The notes beneath the pieces were generated by a model. It was given only the letters and a program-made list of their open reading frames with translations. It ran no database searches and was not told where the DNA came from. A stretch of 64,000 bases of DNA, taken from positions 1,178,001-1,242,000 of the forward strand of contig NZ_JABFDG010000001.1 of assembly GCF_013403955.1 (NCBI RefSeq), read 5' to 3'. The number at the start of each line of letters is the position of its first letter. Within the stretch, counting starts at the first letter, position 1. The DNA comes from Winogradskyella vidalii (GTDB taxonomy: Bacteria; Bacteroidota; Bacteroidia; Flavobacteriales; Flavobacteriaceae). The translations under genes were made by a program, and so were the position numbers. Of this stretch, positions 45,553 through 54,941 are shown piece by piece.

Positions 45553-46104
45553 ATGGCGTTAATCGGTCAGATTACAGATGGAATTGAAAAGTGGTTTGAA
45601 TCTTCATTACAAGCTATAGTAGCGATTGCGGTTTCTACATTGGTCATTTATATCGCAGTAATTGTATATACACGTATTTTTGGAAAACGCAGTTTATCTA
45701 AAATGTCTAGTTTCGATTTTGCTATGACTGTAGCTGTGGGGTCGCTTATTGCAACTACAGCATTGTCTCCTTCTGTTTCATTAATAGATGGTTTGGTAGG
45801 GCTACTAATGATTTACTTCTGCCAATTTAGCGTTGCTTATTTCAGGGGATGGAAACCCTTTAGAGACGCGATTGACAATAGTCCATTATTACTAATGGAC
45901 GGAAGTGAAATTCTTAAAAATAATTTAAGAAAAGCCCAGCTTACGGAAGGTGATTTAAGGTCTAAATTAAGAGAGGCTAATGTTTTAGATTTAACGGATG
46001 TACGAGCTGTTGTGTTTGAAACCACGGGAAATATTGTTGTATTACACTCCAATAACCCCGAGAAGCAATTAAAAGATTGGTTATTAAAAGATGTTAAACA
46101 TTAG
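45553..46104 (+). CDS. DUF421 (YetF-like) membrane protein
   Basis: 183-residue protein with three membrane helices (about residues 20-40, 57-75 and 80-100) and a cytosolic C-terminal domain. Family marks: YTRIFGKRSLSKMSSFDFAMTVAVGSLIA, NSPLLLMDGSEILKNNLRKA, DVRAVVFETTGNIVVLH. ATG at 45553 (MALIGQITDG) fits the family better than 45520. DUF421 proteins have been tied to spore and envelope functions in Bacillus but no activity is established. Its stop codon abuts the next membrane protein gene (5 bp). Confidence 0.85.
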   Translation: MALIGQITDGIEKWFESSLQAIVAIAVSTLVIYIAVIVYTRIFGKRSLSKMSSFDFAMTVAVGSLIATTALSPSVSLIDGLVGLLMIYFCQFSVAYFRGWKPFRDAIDNSPLLLMDGSEILKNNLRKAQLTEGDLRSKLREANVLDLTDVRAVVFETTGNIVVLHSNNPEKQLKDWLLKDVKH

Positions 46105-46109
46105 TGCTT

Positions 46110-46544
46110 ATGATTAATTTAGTAATTCAGATTATTGTGGCTGGTATTGTGGCAACTTTAGTAATGACAGCTTTTAGTTATTTGCTGTCTGCAGTCACTA
46201 ATTATAAATTAAAAGAACCCCAGTTTATCAATTTGTTGCTTTCTAAAAGTAGATTATTTTCTTTAGATATTGAGAAGACGCATTTGTTAGGGTGGATGTT
46301 ACACTTTATGGTTGGGATTAGTTTTGTAGTTTGTTATCATCTACTTAGAACTCTTAATGTTTTGAATGATAGCCTTGTACATGCATTGTTATTTGGTCTT
46401 ACAGCCGGATTAATTGGTGTTGCTTTTTGGTGGATTACATTGCGTTTACATTCTAATCCGCCAAAGCTGAATAGATCATTTTATTTGTTTCAGCTGATTC
46501 CTGCTCATATTATTTTTGGTGTAATGGTCGGTTTTTTAATGTGA
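46110..46544 (+). CDS. Four-helix membrane protein, hypothetical
   Basis: 144-residue inner-membrane protein with four hydrophobic helices (about 4-26, 62-82, 92-114, 125-143), including GWMLHFMVGISFVVCYHLL. No named family recognised with certainty. The ATG lies 5 bp after the DUF421 stop; a GTG at 46104 overlaps that stop and could also serve. Likely co-transcribed with the DUF421 gene. Confidence 0.7.
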   Translation: MINLVIQIIVAGIVATLVMTAFSYLLSAVTNYKLKEPQFINLLLSKSRLFSLDIEKTHLLGWMLHFMVGISFVVCYHLLRTLNVLNDSLVHALLFGLTAGLIGVAFWWITLRLHSNPPKLNRSFYLFQLIPAHIIFGVMVGFLM

Positions 46545-46599
46545 GAAATTTTCGCTTTGCGTATGTATTAATTTTTTTATCGGCTGCTTTTAGTTAGGG

Positions 46600-47448
46600 T
46601 TATGCCCCAACAACTTCGCCTCCGTTGATGTGTATAAATTGCCCGGTAATATAGCTGGCGTCTTTTGATGCTAAGAATACATAAGCGGGCGCCACTTCGC
46701 TAGGTTGACCAGCACGCCCTAGAGGTTGGTCTTTTCCAAAATTGCTAATATCATTAAATGTAGCAGGTATTAAAGGTGTCCAAATAGGACCTGGTGCAAC
46801 GCCATTTACACGAATATTTTTCTCTGCTAATTGTTTTGAAAGTGATCTAGTGAAACTTACGATAGCTCCTTTTGTACTTGCATAATCCACTAGATGGTTA
46901 CTACCTCTGTATGCTGTTACTGAGCTTGTATTTATAATTGTATCACCATCTTTGAGGTGTGCTAAGGTAATTTTTGTTAGGTAAAAGTAAGCGTAGATAT
47001 TAGTTTTAAAAGTTTTATCAAAATCTTTCATCGAAATATCTGAAATATCATCTTTTGGAAAATGAATAGCCGCATTATTTATTAATATATTTAACTGACC
47101 ATATTCGTTAATACAAGTTTTAAGAACTCTCTCGCATTGTTCGGTTTTTTGTAAATCAGCTTTGATTAATAGGCATTTTTGTCCTTCTTTTTCAACTTGT
47201 AGCCTTGTTTCTTTTGCATCACTATCTGCTGAAAGGTATACTATGGCAACATGTGCTCCCTCTCTTGCAAAGTGAACGGCAATACTTCTGCCAATTCCGC
47301 TGTCTCCACCTGTTATTAAAGCAATTTTATTTTTTAATTTATCACTTCCTTTATAGTCTTTTCTTATGACTTCTGGAAGCGGATTCATTTTGCTCTGCTT
47401 GCCAGGTAAATTTTGACTTTGCTCAGGGAATTCTTCTGGTTTACTCAT
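46600..47448 (-). CDS. SDR family oxidoreductase (general stress protein 39-like)
   Basis: 282-residue short-chain dehydrogenase with a 40-residue N-terminal extension (EFPEQSQNLPGKQSKMNPLP) typical of the YdaD/GSP39 and YhxC group. NAD(P)-binding ALITGGDSGIGRS, INNAA, the catalytic INTSSVTAYRG with YASTKGA (Tyr-x3-Lys) and GPIWTPLIP are complete. In Bacillus such enzymes belong to general stress and ethanol/osmotic responses. It ends in ASYITGQFIHINGGEVVGA. Single gene; substrate unknown. Confidence 0.9.
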   Translation of the reverse strand: MSKPEEFPEQSQNLPGKQSKMNPLPEVIRKDYKGSDKLKNKIALITGGDSGIGRSIAVHFAREGAHVAIVYLSADSDAKETRLQVEKEGQKCLLIKADLQKTEQCERVLKTCINEYGQLNILINNAAIHFPKDDISDISMKDFDKTFKTNIYAYFYLTKITLAHLKDGDTIINTSSVTAYRGSNHLVDYASTKGAIVSFTRSLSKQLAEKNIRVNGVAPGPIWTPLIPATFNDISNFGKDQPLGRAGQPSEVAPAYVFLASKDASYITGQFIHINGGEVVGA

Positions 47449-47776
47449 TTTATTTTTATTGAATTTTTAATAAGCTATAGACTTCATTAAGTAGCCATAA
47501 AACGCTATTTAATTATTGTTTTAAGCTCATTGATTCTATACGATTATTAATTAGTTGGATGATAATACTTTATGATAGTAGGCTTATTTACCAAGGTAAA
47601 ATTAAGTAAGATTAATGCGTGACTGTATTGATTAATTTTTTACTCTAATCAATCTAAGATGTGAAAAATAGGAATTGAATAGCTTGACATTTAAGACCGG
47701 CATAGCTTGTTTGTTTTTGCTCACGGAAGTATTCTTCAAATTTTAGTTACATTTAGCAAAAAAAGGCTAAGATTTA
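47449..47776. other. Divergent promoter region of SDR and TPR-LuxR genes
   Basis: AT-rich, no gene seen. A near-consensus -7 box TACATTTA lies about 25 bp before the TPR-LuxR gene. Confidence 0.35.
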
Positions 47777-49429
47777 ATGCAGAAAAAACGACCTGTATAT
47801 ATAACATTTATTGTATTGTTGTTGACGATAAATGGTTTCTCACAAACTAATACACTTAAAGCTTTAGATGATCAGAAAGCTCTAGATAATCAGATTGATA
47901 AGGGTATTGAGTTGATGTTTCAAAAAGCGCATTCTCAGTCTATTGAAATGTTATTAAATACCGAAGCAATAGCTAAAAAAAAGGAATGGTATGAACAAGT
48001 TTTTAGATCCACACTAAATATTGGGTCTAATTATTATTTGCTTTCAGACTATGGAGAAGCGGTTTTGTATTATTTACAAGCTTATGAGATTGCAATAGAA
48101 CATTTAGGTTCTCGTCAAGAGATGACAGTACTTAATAATATTGGGATACTTTATTTTCAAGAAAAAGAACTTGAACAAGCCAAAACACACTTTTTAAAAG
48201 CTTATCAAAAAGCCAAAACTATAGATGAAGAGGTTAAGATGGGTTACTATGCTGTTAACCTTGCTTTAGTATCTAATAAAATGATGGCGCCAGATTCAGC
48301 ACAACATTATATTGAAGAAGCTTTACCCTTATTAAAAGAGCATCCTAAGGTTTTAATGCAAGGAAAGATGGCTCAGTCTGAAATGTTTTTACTCAAAAAA
48401 CAATACGACAAATCAGAAGCCATAGCCCTTAATTTATTAGAGAAGCTTCAAGATATTTCACAAATTGAAGACCGCGTATTTATTCTATTAGTTTTGGCAC
48501 AAATTAATGAAGATCAAAACTATTTAGATAAGGCACTTAATTATGGTATTGAAGCTCGAAATACGCAACTAGGAATTGAGAACCGTACAGAAGTGTATGA
48601 TTACTTGTCTAACTTATATGGTAAAATGGGGCTTTTAGACAAGGCATTAATCTATAAAGATTCCGTTATTATTGCTTCAGATTCACTGACCACTATTAGA
48701 AATAGAAAATTGTTTGAAACAGAAAAAGTAAAGTTTCAAATTCAAAATTATAAGCATGAGCTTTCTGAGAGTAAAGCCGTTTTAAAGGAAGAACGTCGAT
48801 TTTTTTATAGCATTATTAGTATTACAGTCTTAAGTATGGGGTTTGTATTGTGGATTTTTAGAAGTAATTCTATAAAGCATAAACAGCGAAAAACAATTGT
48901 AGAATTAGAATTAGCTAAGGAGAAAAGTGATTACTTGCTTATTGAAAAACAATTAGAGGAGCAAGAAACTTTAGCACTATTAGAACAAGAGCGTCTTAAA
49001 AATGAATTGGAGGTAAGGAATAGAAAGCTCACAGCAAAAGCGTTGTATTTGTCTAGCAAGAATGATTTAATAGAAGAGGTGATAAAGTCCCTATCTCAGC
49101 AAACCGAAATTGCTGAAAACCCTGAATTAAGAAAACAATTAAGAGCATTAAAAGTACATCTTAAATCAGATAACCAATGGGATAGTTTTTTTACCCATTT
49201 TGAAGAGGTTAATCAAGGGTTTTTAGACCGACTTAGAGCGCAACATGAAAAACTTACTCCTAGTGATATTCGTTTTATCACTTATTTGTACATGAATTTA
49301 TCAAATAAAGAAATTGCCTCACTATTAAACATTACACCACAGTCCTGCAGGAAGCGTAAGGAGCGTATTTCTAGTAAGTTAAATATCCCTGAGGGTACTT
49401 CACTTCATTCTTATTTAGCCATGATTTAA
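47777..49429 (+). CDS. TPR-containing LuxR-type transcriptional regulator, membrane-anchored
   Basis: 550-residue regulator of the Bacteroidota TPR-LuxR type. Signal peptide 1-22 (ending FSQ), then about seven TPR-like repeats (30-300) outside the inner membrane. A membrane helix at about 344-363 (FFYSIISITVLSMGFVLWIF) and a long coiled coil (375-425) follow. The cytosolic C-terminus is a LuxR-like helix-turn-helix: LTPSDIRFITYLYMNLSNKE, then IASLLNITPQSCRKRKERIS. It lies just upstream of a T9SS protein that it may control. Confidence 0.87.
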   Translation: MQKKRPVYITFIVLLLTINGFSQTNTLKALDDQKALDNQIDKGIELMFQKAHSQSIEMLLNTEAIAKKKEWYEQVFRSTLNIGSNYYLLSDYGEAVLYYLQAYEIAIEHLGSRQEMTVLNNIGILYFQEKELEQAKTHFLKAYQKAKTIDEEVKMGYYAVNLALVSNKMMAPDSAQHYIEEALPLLKEHPKVLMQGKMAQSEMFLLKKQYDKSEAIALNLLEKLQDISQIEDRVFILLVLAQINEDQNYLDKALNYGIEARNTQLGIENRTEVYDYLSNLYGKMGLLDKALIYKDSVIIASDSLTTIRNRKLFETEKVKFQIQNYKHELSESKAVLKEERRFFYSIISITVLSMGFVLWIFRSNSIKHKQRKTIVELELAKEKSDYLLIEKQLEEQETLALLEQERLKNELEVRNRKLTAKALYLSSKNDLIEEVIKSLSQQTEIAENPELRKQLRALKVHLKSDNQWDSFFTHFEEVNQGFLDRLRAQHEKLTPSDIRFITYLYMNLSNKEIASLLNITPQSCRKRKERISSKLNIPEGTSLHSYLAMI

Positions 49430-49540
49430 TAGCTGTGTCACGCTAAAAGAATTGTAATGTCACGGAATGTCACGCTTAAAATTGGCGTCTAATGACCACT
49501 TGTATCTATATTTATCACCCTAACTAAAAAATAAGATATA

Positions 49541-51871
49541 ATGAAAAAACTAATTACTTTACTATTCTCTATCTTTTGCATTTTTACTTCAAATAAAGCA
49601 ATTGCTCAAATTGAATTAGAAGCAGCACCAGCTTATGGACAACTATTTGACGTCACTTATAGTGAAACTCAAGAAGATGTTATTTATGCATTAACACTCA
49701 CAAACCATGTTGTAATATCTACAGATGCAGGTGTCAGTTGGGACATACTATATTCAGATGCTATGGATACTTATGCTAGACTAACAACTCTAAGAATAAT
49801 TAATGACGGGACAACTTTAAGCTTTAATGTTAGGGCAGAAGGAACCGATTATAATAAAATTGTTTTATTTGATATAGATACTGAGACTGTTACGCAGACG
49901 TTTTTTCCACCTAATTCTGATGAGTTGGATATTTTAATAGAGTCTTACGATGTTTCAAGCTCTAATAATGATGTGGCACTAATGCATACAACATTTTCTT
50001 TGCTTGGAGCTTACACCCATGAGGTTTTTTATACCTCTAATGGTGGGACGGATTGGACTTCTATTTATTTCAGTGACGATAATGATAATGTTGCTATAAA
50101 TAATGTCCGTATTTCTCCTGATGATAACGATAAACTATTCTTAATGCGCGGTGGTTCTACAACGAGAGAGTTGGGAGGATTATTTATTTCTTTAGATGCA
50201 GGGCAAACATGGGAAAATAAAATACCAGGAAATACCTATAGTCCTATAGCTTTTAATCCTGATAATTCAGATGATATATTATTAGGAACTAGTTATGGTT
50301 ATGACACTCATGTAGAAAATTTATACCGTTCTTTAGACGGTGGTGATACTTGGGCTGTAGTACCAATTACTTGGACTTCAATGTCTACAGATCATATTAA
50401 TACAATTAAATTTAATCCTAATGATTCTGATGAAATAATAGTGTTAGAAGAAAATGAAATTGTTCTTTCTTCAGATAATGGAGCAACATGGGAAAACCAC
50501 GTTTACACCGAGATAGATCCTGAGGCTTATTACTATGGTTTGAATGCGTCTTATAATCCATTTACAGCTGATGAAATTATTATTACCACTAATTTTTATC
50601 CGTTTTTATCTACAGATGGAGGACTAACACTTACAAAGATTGAAAACCCATTTGTAAATTCAACAGGAACAGTTGCGGCATATACTTCAGAAGACGAAAA
50701 CCATATTTACTACGGCTTACGCTCTGGTTTTATACATAGAGATTTACAGACGGATATAGAAGAAGAGGTTTATTTACAATCTTTAACTCAAGGTTTTGGA
50801 TCTGCAGTAAAAGTCTTTGCTGACCCTATAGTTAGTGGTCGTATTTTTACGAGTAATAGAGCCCTGAATACATCTTATATTAATGTGAGTTCAGACCATG
50901 GTGCAACGTCACAAGTTGTTGCAAGTTCTATGTTTTTCTTAATTTTAGAAGATGTTTCTACTTCTGTTGCGAATCCAAATATTAGTTGGATGTCTACAGG
51001 TTTAGAGGTGCATAAAGTAGACGTAACAGATATGGCTAATATTATAGATATTAGTGTTGATGTACCAGAATTAGGCGAAGTAATTTCAGCAGTGCAAGTA
51101 GATAGTGATAATGCATCAACGGTTTTTATATCTCAAGGAACTAACTTTTATAAATCAACTGATGATGGTGCAACTTGGACTTTGAGTAATACAGGCTTAG
51201 AAGATTTAGAAGTTGGAGATCATTTGATATTAGATATAGAACAAAACCCTTTAGATTCAAATCAATTTATTTTATCGACCACCGACGGTATATATTTATC
51301 TGAAAACAAAGGTGATTCTTGGAGTTCTATTTCTTCAGAATTTACTGAAAATGTAGCCTTTTCTACAATTAATGAAAATACAATTGTTGGGGTAACACAC
51401 TATTCTGGTGGATATAACTTTCCATTACCAGTAGCCAAAGCAAAAATTATTATTAGTACTGATTTAGGTGAGACCTGGAGTGAAATATCTCCTGAAATGT
51501 TGAATTATCCTTTTACAGAAACATCAGCATTTACTTTCAGTGATGAGGGGGTAAGTGTTTATTTGGGTGTTCAGGATTTAGGTTTAGTGACATATGATAT
51601 TGATTTAATGACGTTGTCTGTAACTAGTCCAGAAATATTGAGCAATAACCCTATTAGTTTGTACCCTAATCCAACTACAACTAATTTTTCAATTCGTAGT
51701 AATTCTACTGTAACGGCTGTAGCAATTTACAACATGGCGGGCCAAGAAGTAAAAAAAGTTAATAATCCTAACAGTAATATAGATGTAAGTGATTTAGTAA
51801 CAGGAGTCTATTTAGTGAAATTAAAAACTTCTAAAGGAACAGTTACTAAACGTTTACTTAAATCTAATTAA
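49541..51871 (+). CDS. Secreted BNR/VPS10-like repeat protein with T9SS type A sorting domain
   Basis: 776-residue exported protein. Signal peptide 1-22 (ending AIAQ). The body is a beta-propeller built from BNR/Asp-box repeats: STDAGVSWD, TSNGGTDWTS, SLDAGQTWEN, SLDGGDTWAV, SSDNGATWEN, STDDGATWTL, SENKGDSWSS and STDLGETWSE. Such propellers occur in sialidases, sortilins and xyloglucanases. No catalytic residues of a sialidase are recognised. The C-terminus LYPNPTTTNFSI ... KRLLKSN is a T9SS type A domain. Followed by a strong terminator. Confidence 0.85.
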   Translation: MKKLITLLFSIFCIFTSNKAIAQIELEAAPAYGQLFDVTYSETQEDVIYALTLTNHVVISTDAGVSWDILYSDAMDTYARLTTLRIINDGTTLSFNVRAEGTDYNKIVLFDIDTETVTQTFFPPNSDELDILIESYDVSSSNNDVALMHTTFSLLGAYTHEVFYTSNGGTDWTSIYFSDDNDNVAINNVRISPDDNDKLFLMRGGSTTRELGGLFISLDAGQTWENKIPGNTYSPIAFNPDNSDDILLGTSYGYDTHVENLYRSLDGGDTWAVVPITWTSMSTDHINTIKFNPNDSDEIIVLEENEIVLSSDNGATWENHVYTEIDPEAYYYGLNASYNPFTADEIIITTNFYPFLSTDGGLTLTKIENPFVNSTGTVAAYTSEDENHIYYGLRSGFIHRDLQTDIEEEVYLQSLTQGFGSAVKVFADPIVSGRIFTSNRALNTSYINVSSDHGATSQVVASSMFFLILEDVSTSVANPNISWMSTGLEVHKVDVTDMANIIDISVDVPELGEVISAVQVDSDNASTVFISQGTNFYKSTDDGATWTLSNTGLEDLEVGDHLILDIEQNPLDSNQFILSTTDGIYLSENKGDSWSSISSEFTENVAFSTINENTIVGVTHYSGGYNFPLPVAKAKIIISTDLGETWSEISPEMLNYPFTETSAFTFSDEGVSVYLGVQDLGLVTYDIDLMTLSVTSPEILSNNPISLYPNPTTTNFSIRSNSTVTAVAIYNMAGQEVKKVNNPNSNIDVSDLVTGVYLVKLKTSKGTVTKRLLKSN

Positions 51872-51937
51872 TCCTATAAATTTCCCCTAGAGTTTATATA
51901 GCCCTAGTTCTTATTAAAGTAGGAACTAAAAATGATT

Positions 51938-51990
51938 AGGAACCCGTTTTTTTAATGTTAAATAACATTAAGAATGTAGGGTTCCTTTTT
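51938..51990 (+). terminator. Terminator after the BNR protein gene
   Basis: AGGAACCC (51938-51945) pairs with GGGTTCCT (51979-51986), with a nested TTAATGTT / AACATTAA stem. TTTTT follows. Confidence 0.75.
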
Positions 51991-52092
51991 ATTTAGAGTT
52001 CAAGAGTATAAATTGACGTTGCATTATCAAAAGAAAGTTAATTAAACTTATAAGTTACTTATTGATGAAGGTGGCTGCTTAATTACTTCAGT

Positions 52093-53421
52093 TTACATAA
52101 AAATAAGCTGCGTCAGTATATAAATTGGTAATAAGATGACTAGTGAAAATTTAATCATATAGCCAAAAAAGCTAGGCATTTTGATTTTATGATCTTCAGC
52201 TATGGACTTAACCATGAAATTAGGACCGTTACCGATATAAGTTAGTGCACCAAAGAAAACAGCACTTGTGGCAATTGCACTTAATATATTTTCTGCAACA
52301 TTAGCAACTAATGGAATTCCATCTGCATACGGAATATTTGCTGCTACACTATGAAAAGCAACTGCAGTTGGTGTATTATCTAAAAAGGCACTGAGAAAAC
52401 CAGTCGCATAATAGTAATGCCATGGGTCTGTGAGTCCCATACTTGGTGCATGTTGTCTAAGATAAATTAATGTGGGTGTCATGGTAATAAATATACCAAT
52501 GAATACAACTGCAACCTCTGCAATTGGGCCCCAAGAAAATTTATTGCTTTCACGTATTTTTTGCGAGGTTGTAAAATAGGCGGCTGTGGTTAATAGAATA
52601 AGAACAATTTCTCGTAAGTGTACTAGCCAAAAAGGGGCATTTTCACTTGCCATTTCAGGAATTGTATCGTGGTTGATAAGTGCAACAGAGAACACTACCC
52701 CTAATAAAAAGATGAAATTTATAGCGCCTGTGATGCGTATCGGTTTTATTTCGCGCGCATCGGCAATTAGGTTTTTGGGTAACTCTTTTTTATAATAATA
52801 TCTATCAATAAAATAATAAGCTGTAAGAAGTAATGTACCTACAAAAGCCCATTCGGGAATTAAACTAAAAAACCATGTAAAACTGGCACCTCTTAAATAC
52901 AACATCAGTAGAGGAGGGTCTCCTAGTGGTGTTAAAAGACCACCACAATTGGCAACAGCTGCGATAAAAAATAAAATGGTGTGTACGCTAAATTGGCGTT
53001 GTTTGTTAATAGAAATCACAGGTCTAATTAATAACATTGCTGCACCAGTTGTTCCCATAAAAGAGGCTAGAAGGTAACCAATACCTAAAAATAGGGTGTT
53101 AATTTTTGGTTTCGCTTTTATATCTCCGCTGAGGTGTATACCGCCAGTAATCACAAACAAAGAGGTTAATAAAACAATGAAAGGGACGTAGTCACTAACC
53201 ACTTGGTGCTTTAGGTGTTCAGTAAGGTCCATATATACTAAATAGCCTATAGTAGGTACACTTAGAACTATAGACACTAATAATTTATTACGATTGTTCT
53301 CCCACCATTCCTCAGCAATGAGAGGTCCGATGGCGATAGCTAATAAAATTAAAAAAAATGGAATTGAAGGCCAAAGAGGGATTTGTTGAGCTAATTCATG
53401 ACTACTATTTATTAACAACAT
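52093..53421 (-). CDS. NhaD-like sodium:proton antiporter
   Basis: 442-residue inner-membrane transporter of the ion-transporter superfamily (NhaD/ArsB-like) with 11-12 helices. Marks include FLGIGYLLASFMGTTGAAMLLIRP, ANCGGLLTPLGDPPLLMLYL (first hairpin), FLDNTPTAVAFHSVA and TYIGNGPNFMVKSIAE (second hairpin). The paired hairpin motifs with NCGG-DPP and DNTPTA are those of NhaD-type antiporters. A relation to arsenite or citrate carriers cannot be fully excluded. Single gene. Confidence 0.83.
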   Translation of the reverse strand: MLLINSSHELAQQIPLWPSIPFFLILLAIAIGPLIAEEWWENNRNKLLVSIVLSVPTIGYLVYMDLTEHLKHQVVSDYVPFIVLLTSLFVITGGIHLSGDIKAKPKINTLFLGIGYLLASFMGTTGAAMLLIRPVISINKQRQFSVHTILFFIAAVANCGGLLTPLGDPPLLMLYLRGASFTWFFSLIPEWAFVGTLLLTAYYFIDRYYYKKELPKNLIADAREIKPIRITGAINFIFLLGVVFSVALINHDTIPEMASENAPFWLVHLREIVLILLTTAAYFTTSQKIRESNKFSWGPIAEVAVVFIGIFITMTPTLIYLRQHAPSMGLTDPWHYYYATGFLSAFLDNTPTAVAFHSVAANIPYADGIPLVANVAENILSAIATSAVFFGALTYIGNGPNFMVKSIAEDHKIKMPSFFGYMIKFSLVILLPIYILTQLIFM

Positions 53422-53697
53422 ATGGTATATTTATTAGACGAGTTAATCTACTACTAATTTAAAAAAAGTTAAACCATTAAGCACGTTGTATTGTTTAATT
53501 TTTTTGTTAATTAATTGTAAAATATGTAGTCTTGCGGTCTTTTTTTTGATGTTTTTAAAAGATGAGTAAGGATAAACAAAAGCGTTTAGATTTTCTTGCT
53601 TTTTTAGTGGTTTAAATGAGATTATAATATCACTGAAAACGGTTAGAAATATTTAATGTTATTAGCTCAACTTTGTATGAACTTAAAAAATAAATTT

Positions 53698-54387
53698 ATG
53701 GATTTTAAAACAATTCTACAGTTTCCAGTATTAGATACTGTCGAGATATTAAAAATATTACAAGAGATTGCAGATATAGAAAGACAAGAAGAACGTCCAG
53801 AAATGCCGCAAGTTACCATTAGTATCTTTAACGATAGTGCTTCTGGTTTTTTTGTGAATTATGATTCAGAAAAAAATATAATTTTATTGTGTGATATGTA
53901 CGATCGTAAGGCACAGTTTCAATATATAGCTTCGAGTTCTATTTCATCAATTTCTATACGTAATGTAAATAAGTACGGGTATTTATTATCGGACGGAAAA
54001 ATTCCGTTTACACCAGACGAAAGTGAAATACCGACTTTACTTCAACTTAAAAAAGACATCAAAGCTTTAGAATTAGAAATTAATGAAGCTATTGGGAAAG
54101 ATATCACCATTAAATATAACTACGACGGTACTCCTGAAGATTTAGATAAATTTTACGCTTTAAAAGTATTAGGTTTATTAGAAGAAACGCTTTCTAAAAT
54201 AGCAACAGATAAACTAGCTAAAGAAGCGTTTACAGCATCTATATCAGAAATAGAATTTACGTTAGGTACAGAAAATAAAGCGACCTTAGAAAATGGAATC
54301 ATTTCTATTATTTTAGATACCTCAAAAGGGTTGAAAAGCTTACCTAAAGCAGTTAAATTACAAGAACACATAGAAAAAAACTTATAA
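53698..54387 (+). CDS. Unknown protein sharing a C-terminal domain with the gene at 54942
   Basis: 229-residue soluble protein. The N-terminal half (DFKTILQFPVLDTVEILKIL) is not recognised. The C-terminal part from about residue 120 (AIGKDITIKYNYDGTPEDLDKF to LQEHIEKNL) aligns with the 131-residue protein encoded on the opposite strand at 54942-55337. Shared marks are G-K-(D/E)-I, a Lys-Glu-Ala segment (LAKEAFTASISEIEF versus MGKEAVAESVNAIEI) and the tail (I/L)-x-E-(Y/H)-(L/I)-E-x-NL. ATG 53698 preferred. It lies 17 bp upstream of the TssD-like gene. Confidence 0.6.
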   Translation: MDFKTILQFPVLDTVEILKILQEIADIERQEERPEMPQVTISIFNDSASGFFVNYDSEKNIILLCDMYDRKAQFQYIASSSISSISIRNVNKYGYLLSDGKIPFTPDESEIPTLLQLKKDIKALELEINEAIGKDITIKYNYDGTPEDLDKFYALKVLGLLEETLSKIATDKLAKEAFTASISEIEFTLGTENKATLENGIISIILDTSKGLKSLPKAVKLQEHIEKNL

Positions 54388-54404
54388 ACTAAAATTTAAA
54401 AATT

Positions 54405-54797
54405 ATGCAAGATCCTAATATAGTAAGCCAAATAGAATTAATAATTAGAAAAGATAGCAACACAGAAAAAAAAATCATTTTAAGTCAGTGCGATTATAGT
54501 TTCAATAATGATTATTATTCAGATGAAAAAAAGCCAATGGATGTAAATTTTTCTGGAACTACAAAAATGGTTAATGATCCTCTATTTATAGAATGGATTT
54601 CTAATCAAGAAGGAGAATGGTCGGGTAGTGCTAAAGTGTATCATAGAAATCAGGAAGATGCGTCTATAGTATTAGAGTTTAATAATGCTACAGTAGTTAG
54701 TTTTAGTCAATCATTTTCTGAATATAATGCGCATAGCGATGCCTATTTTAGTATGATTCTAAAAGGAGTGTCATTTAATAATGTAAAGCTACAGTAA
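54405..54797 (+). CDS. TssD-like (Bacteroidota Hcp) protein
   Basis: 130-residue beta protein. The spacing resembles TssD (the subtype iii type VI tube protein): a first strand, CDYSFNNDYYSDEKKP, a long strand, LFIEWISNQEGEWSGSAKVYHR, ASIVLEFNNATVVSFSQSFS, and a final strand YFSMILKGVSFNNVKLQ. TssD proteins show xCxYxxxQxxDxxGRP, LxEWM, G-x-I-x-F, LxFxDAxxVxYxExF. The fit is structural rather than strict. No other type VI genes are in the window. Next to genes sharing an unknown domain; ends at a terminator. Confidence 0.5.
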   Translation: MQDPNIVSQIELIIRKDSNTEKKIILSQCDYSFNNDYYSDEKKPMDVNFSGTTKMVNDPLFIEWISNQEGEWSGSAKVYHRNQEDASIVLEFNNATVVSFSQSFSEYNAHSDAYFSMILKGVSFNNVKLQ

Positions 54798-54812
54798 TCA
54801 AAATAGTCTTCC

Positions 54813-54854
54813 ATTAAAAAGCCTTTAAGACTGTGTTCTTAAAGGCTTTTTAAT
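54813..54854 (+). terminator. Terminator after the TssD-like gene
   Basis: 18-bp stem ATTAAAAAGCCTTTAAGA / TCTTAAAGGCTTTTTAAT with a 6-nt loop, 15 bp past the stop codon. Confidence 0.85.
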
Positions 54855-54889
54855 GTTATAGAATTAGATTATAAACTACAGTATAACAA

Positions 54890-54921
54890 AAGAGGAGCAC
54901 CTTGTTTTAGATGCTCCTCTT
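54890..54921 (-). terminator. Terminator after the gene at 54942
   Basis: 10-bp stem AAGAGGAGCA / TGCTCCTCTT with a 12-nt loop, followed on the minus strand by TTGTTAT, 20 bp past the stop. Confidence 0.8.
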
Positions 54922-54941
54922 AGTTATAGGTATTTGTAATA

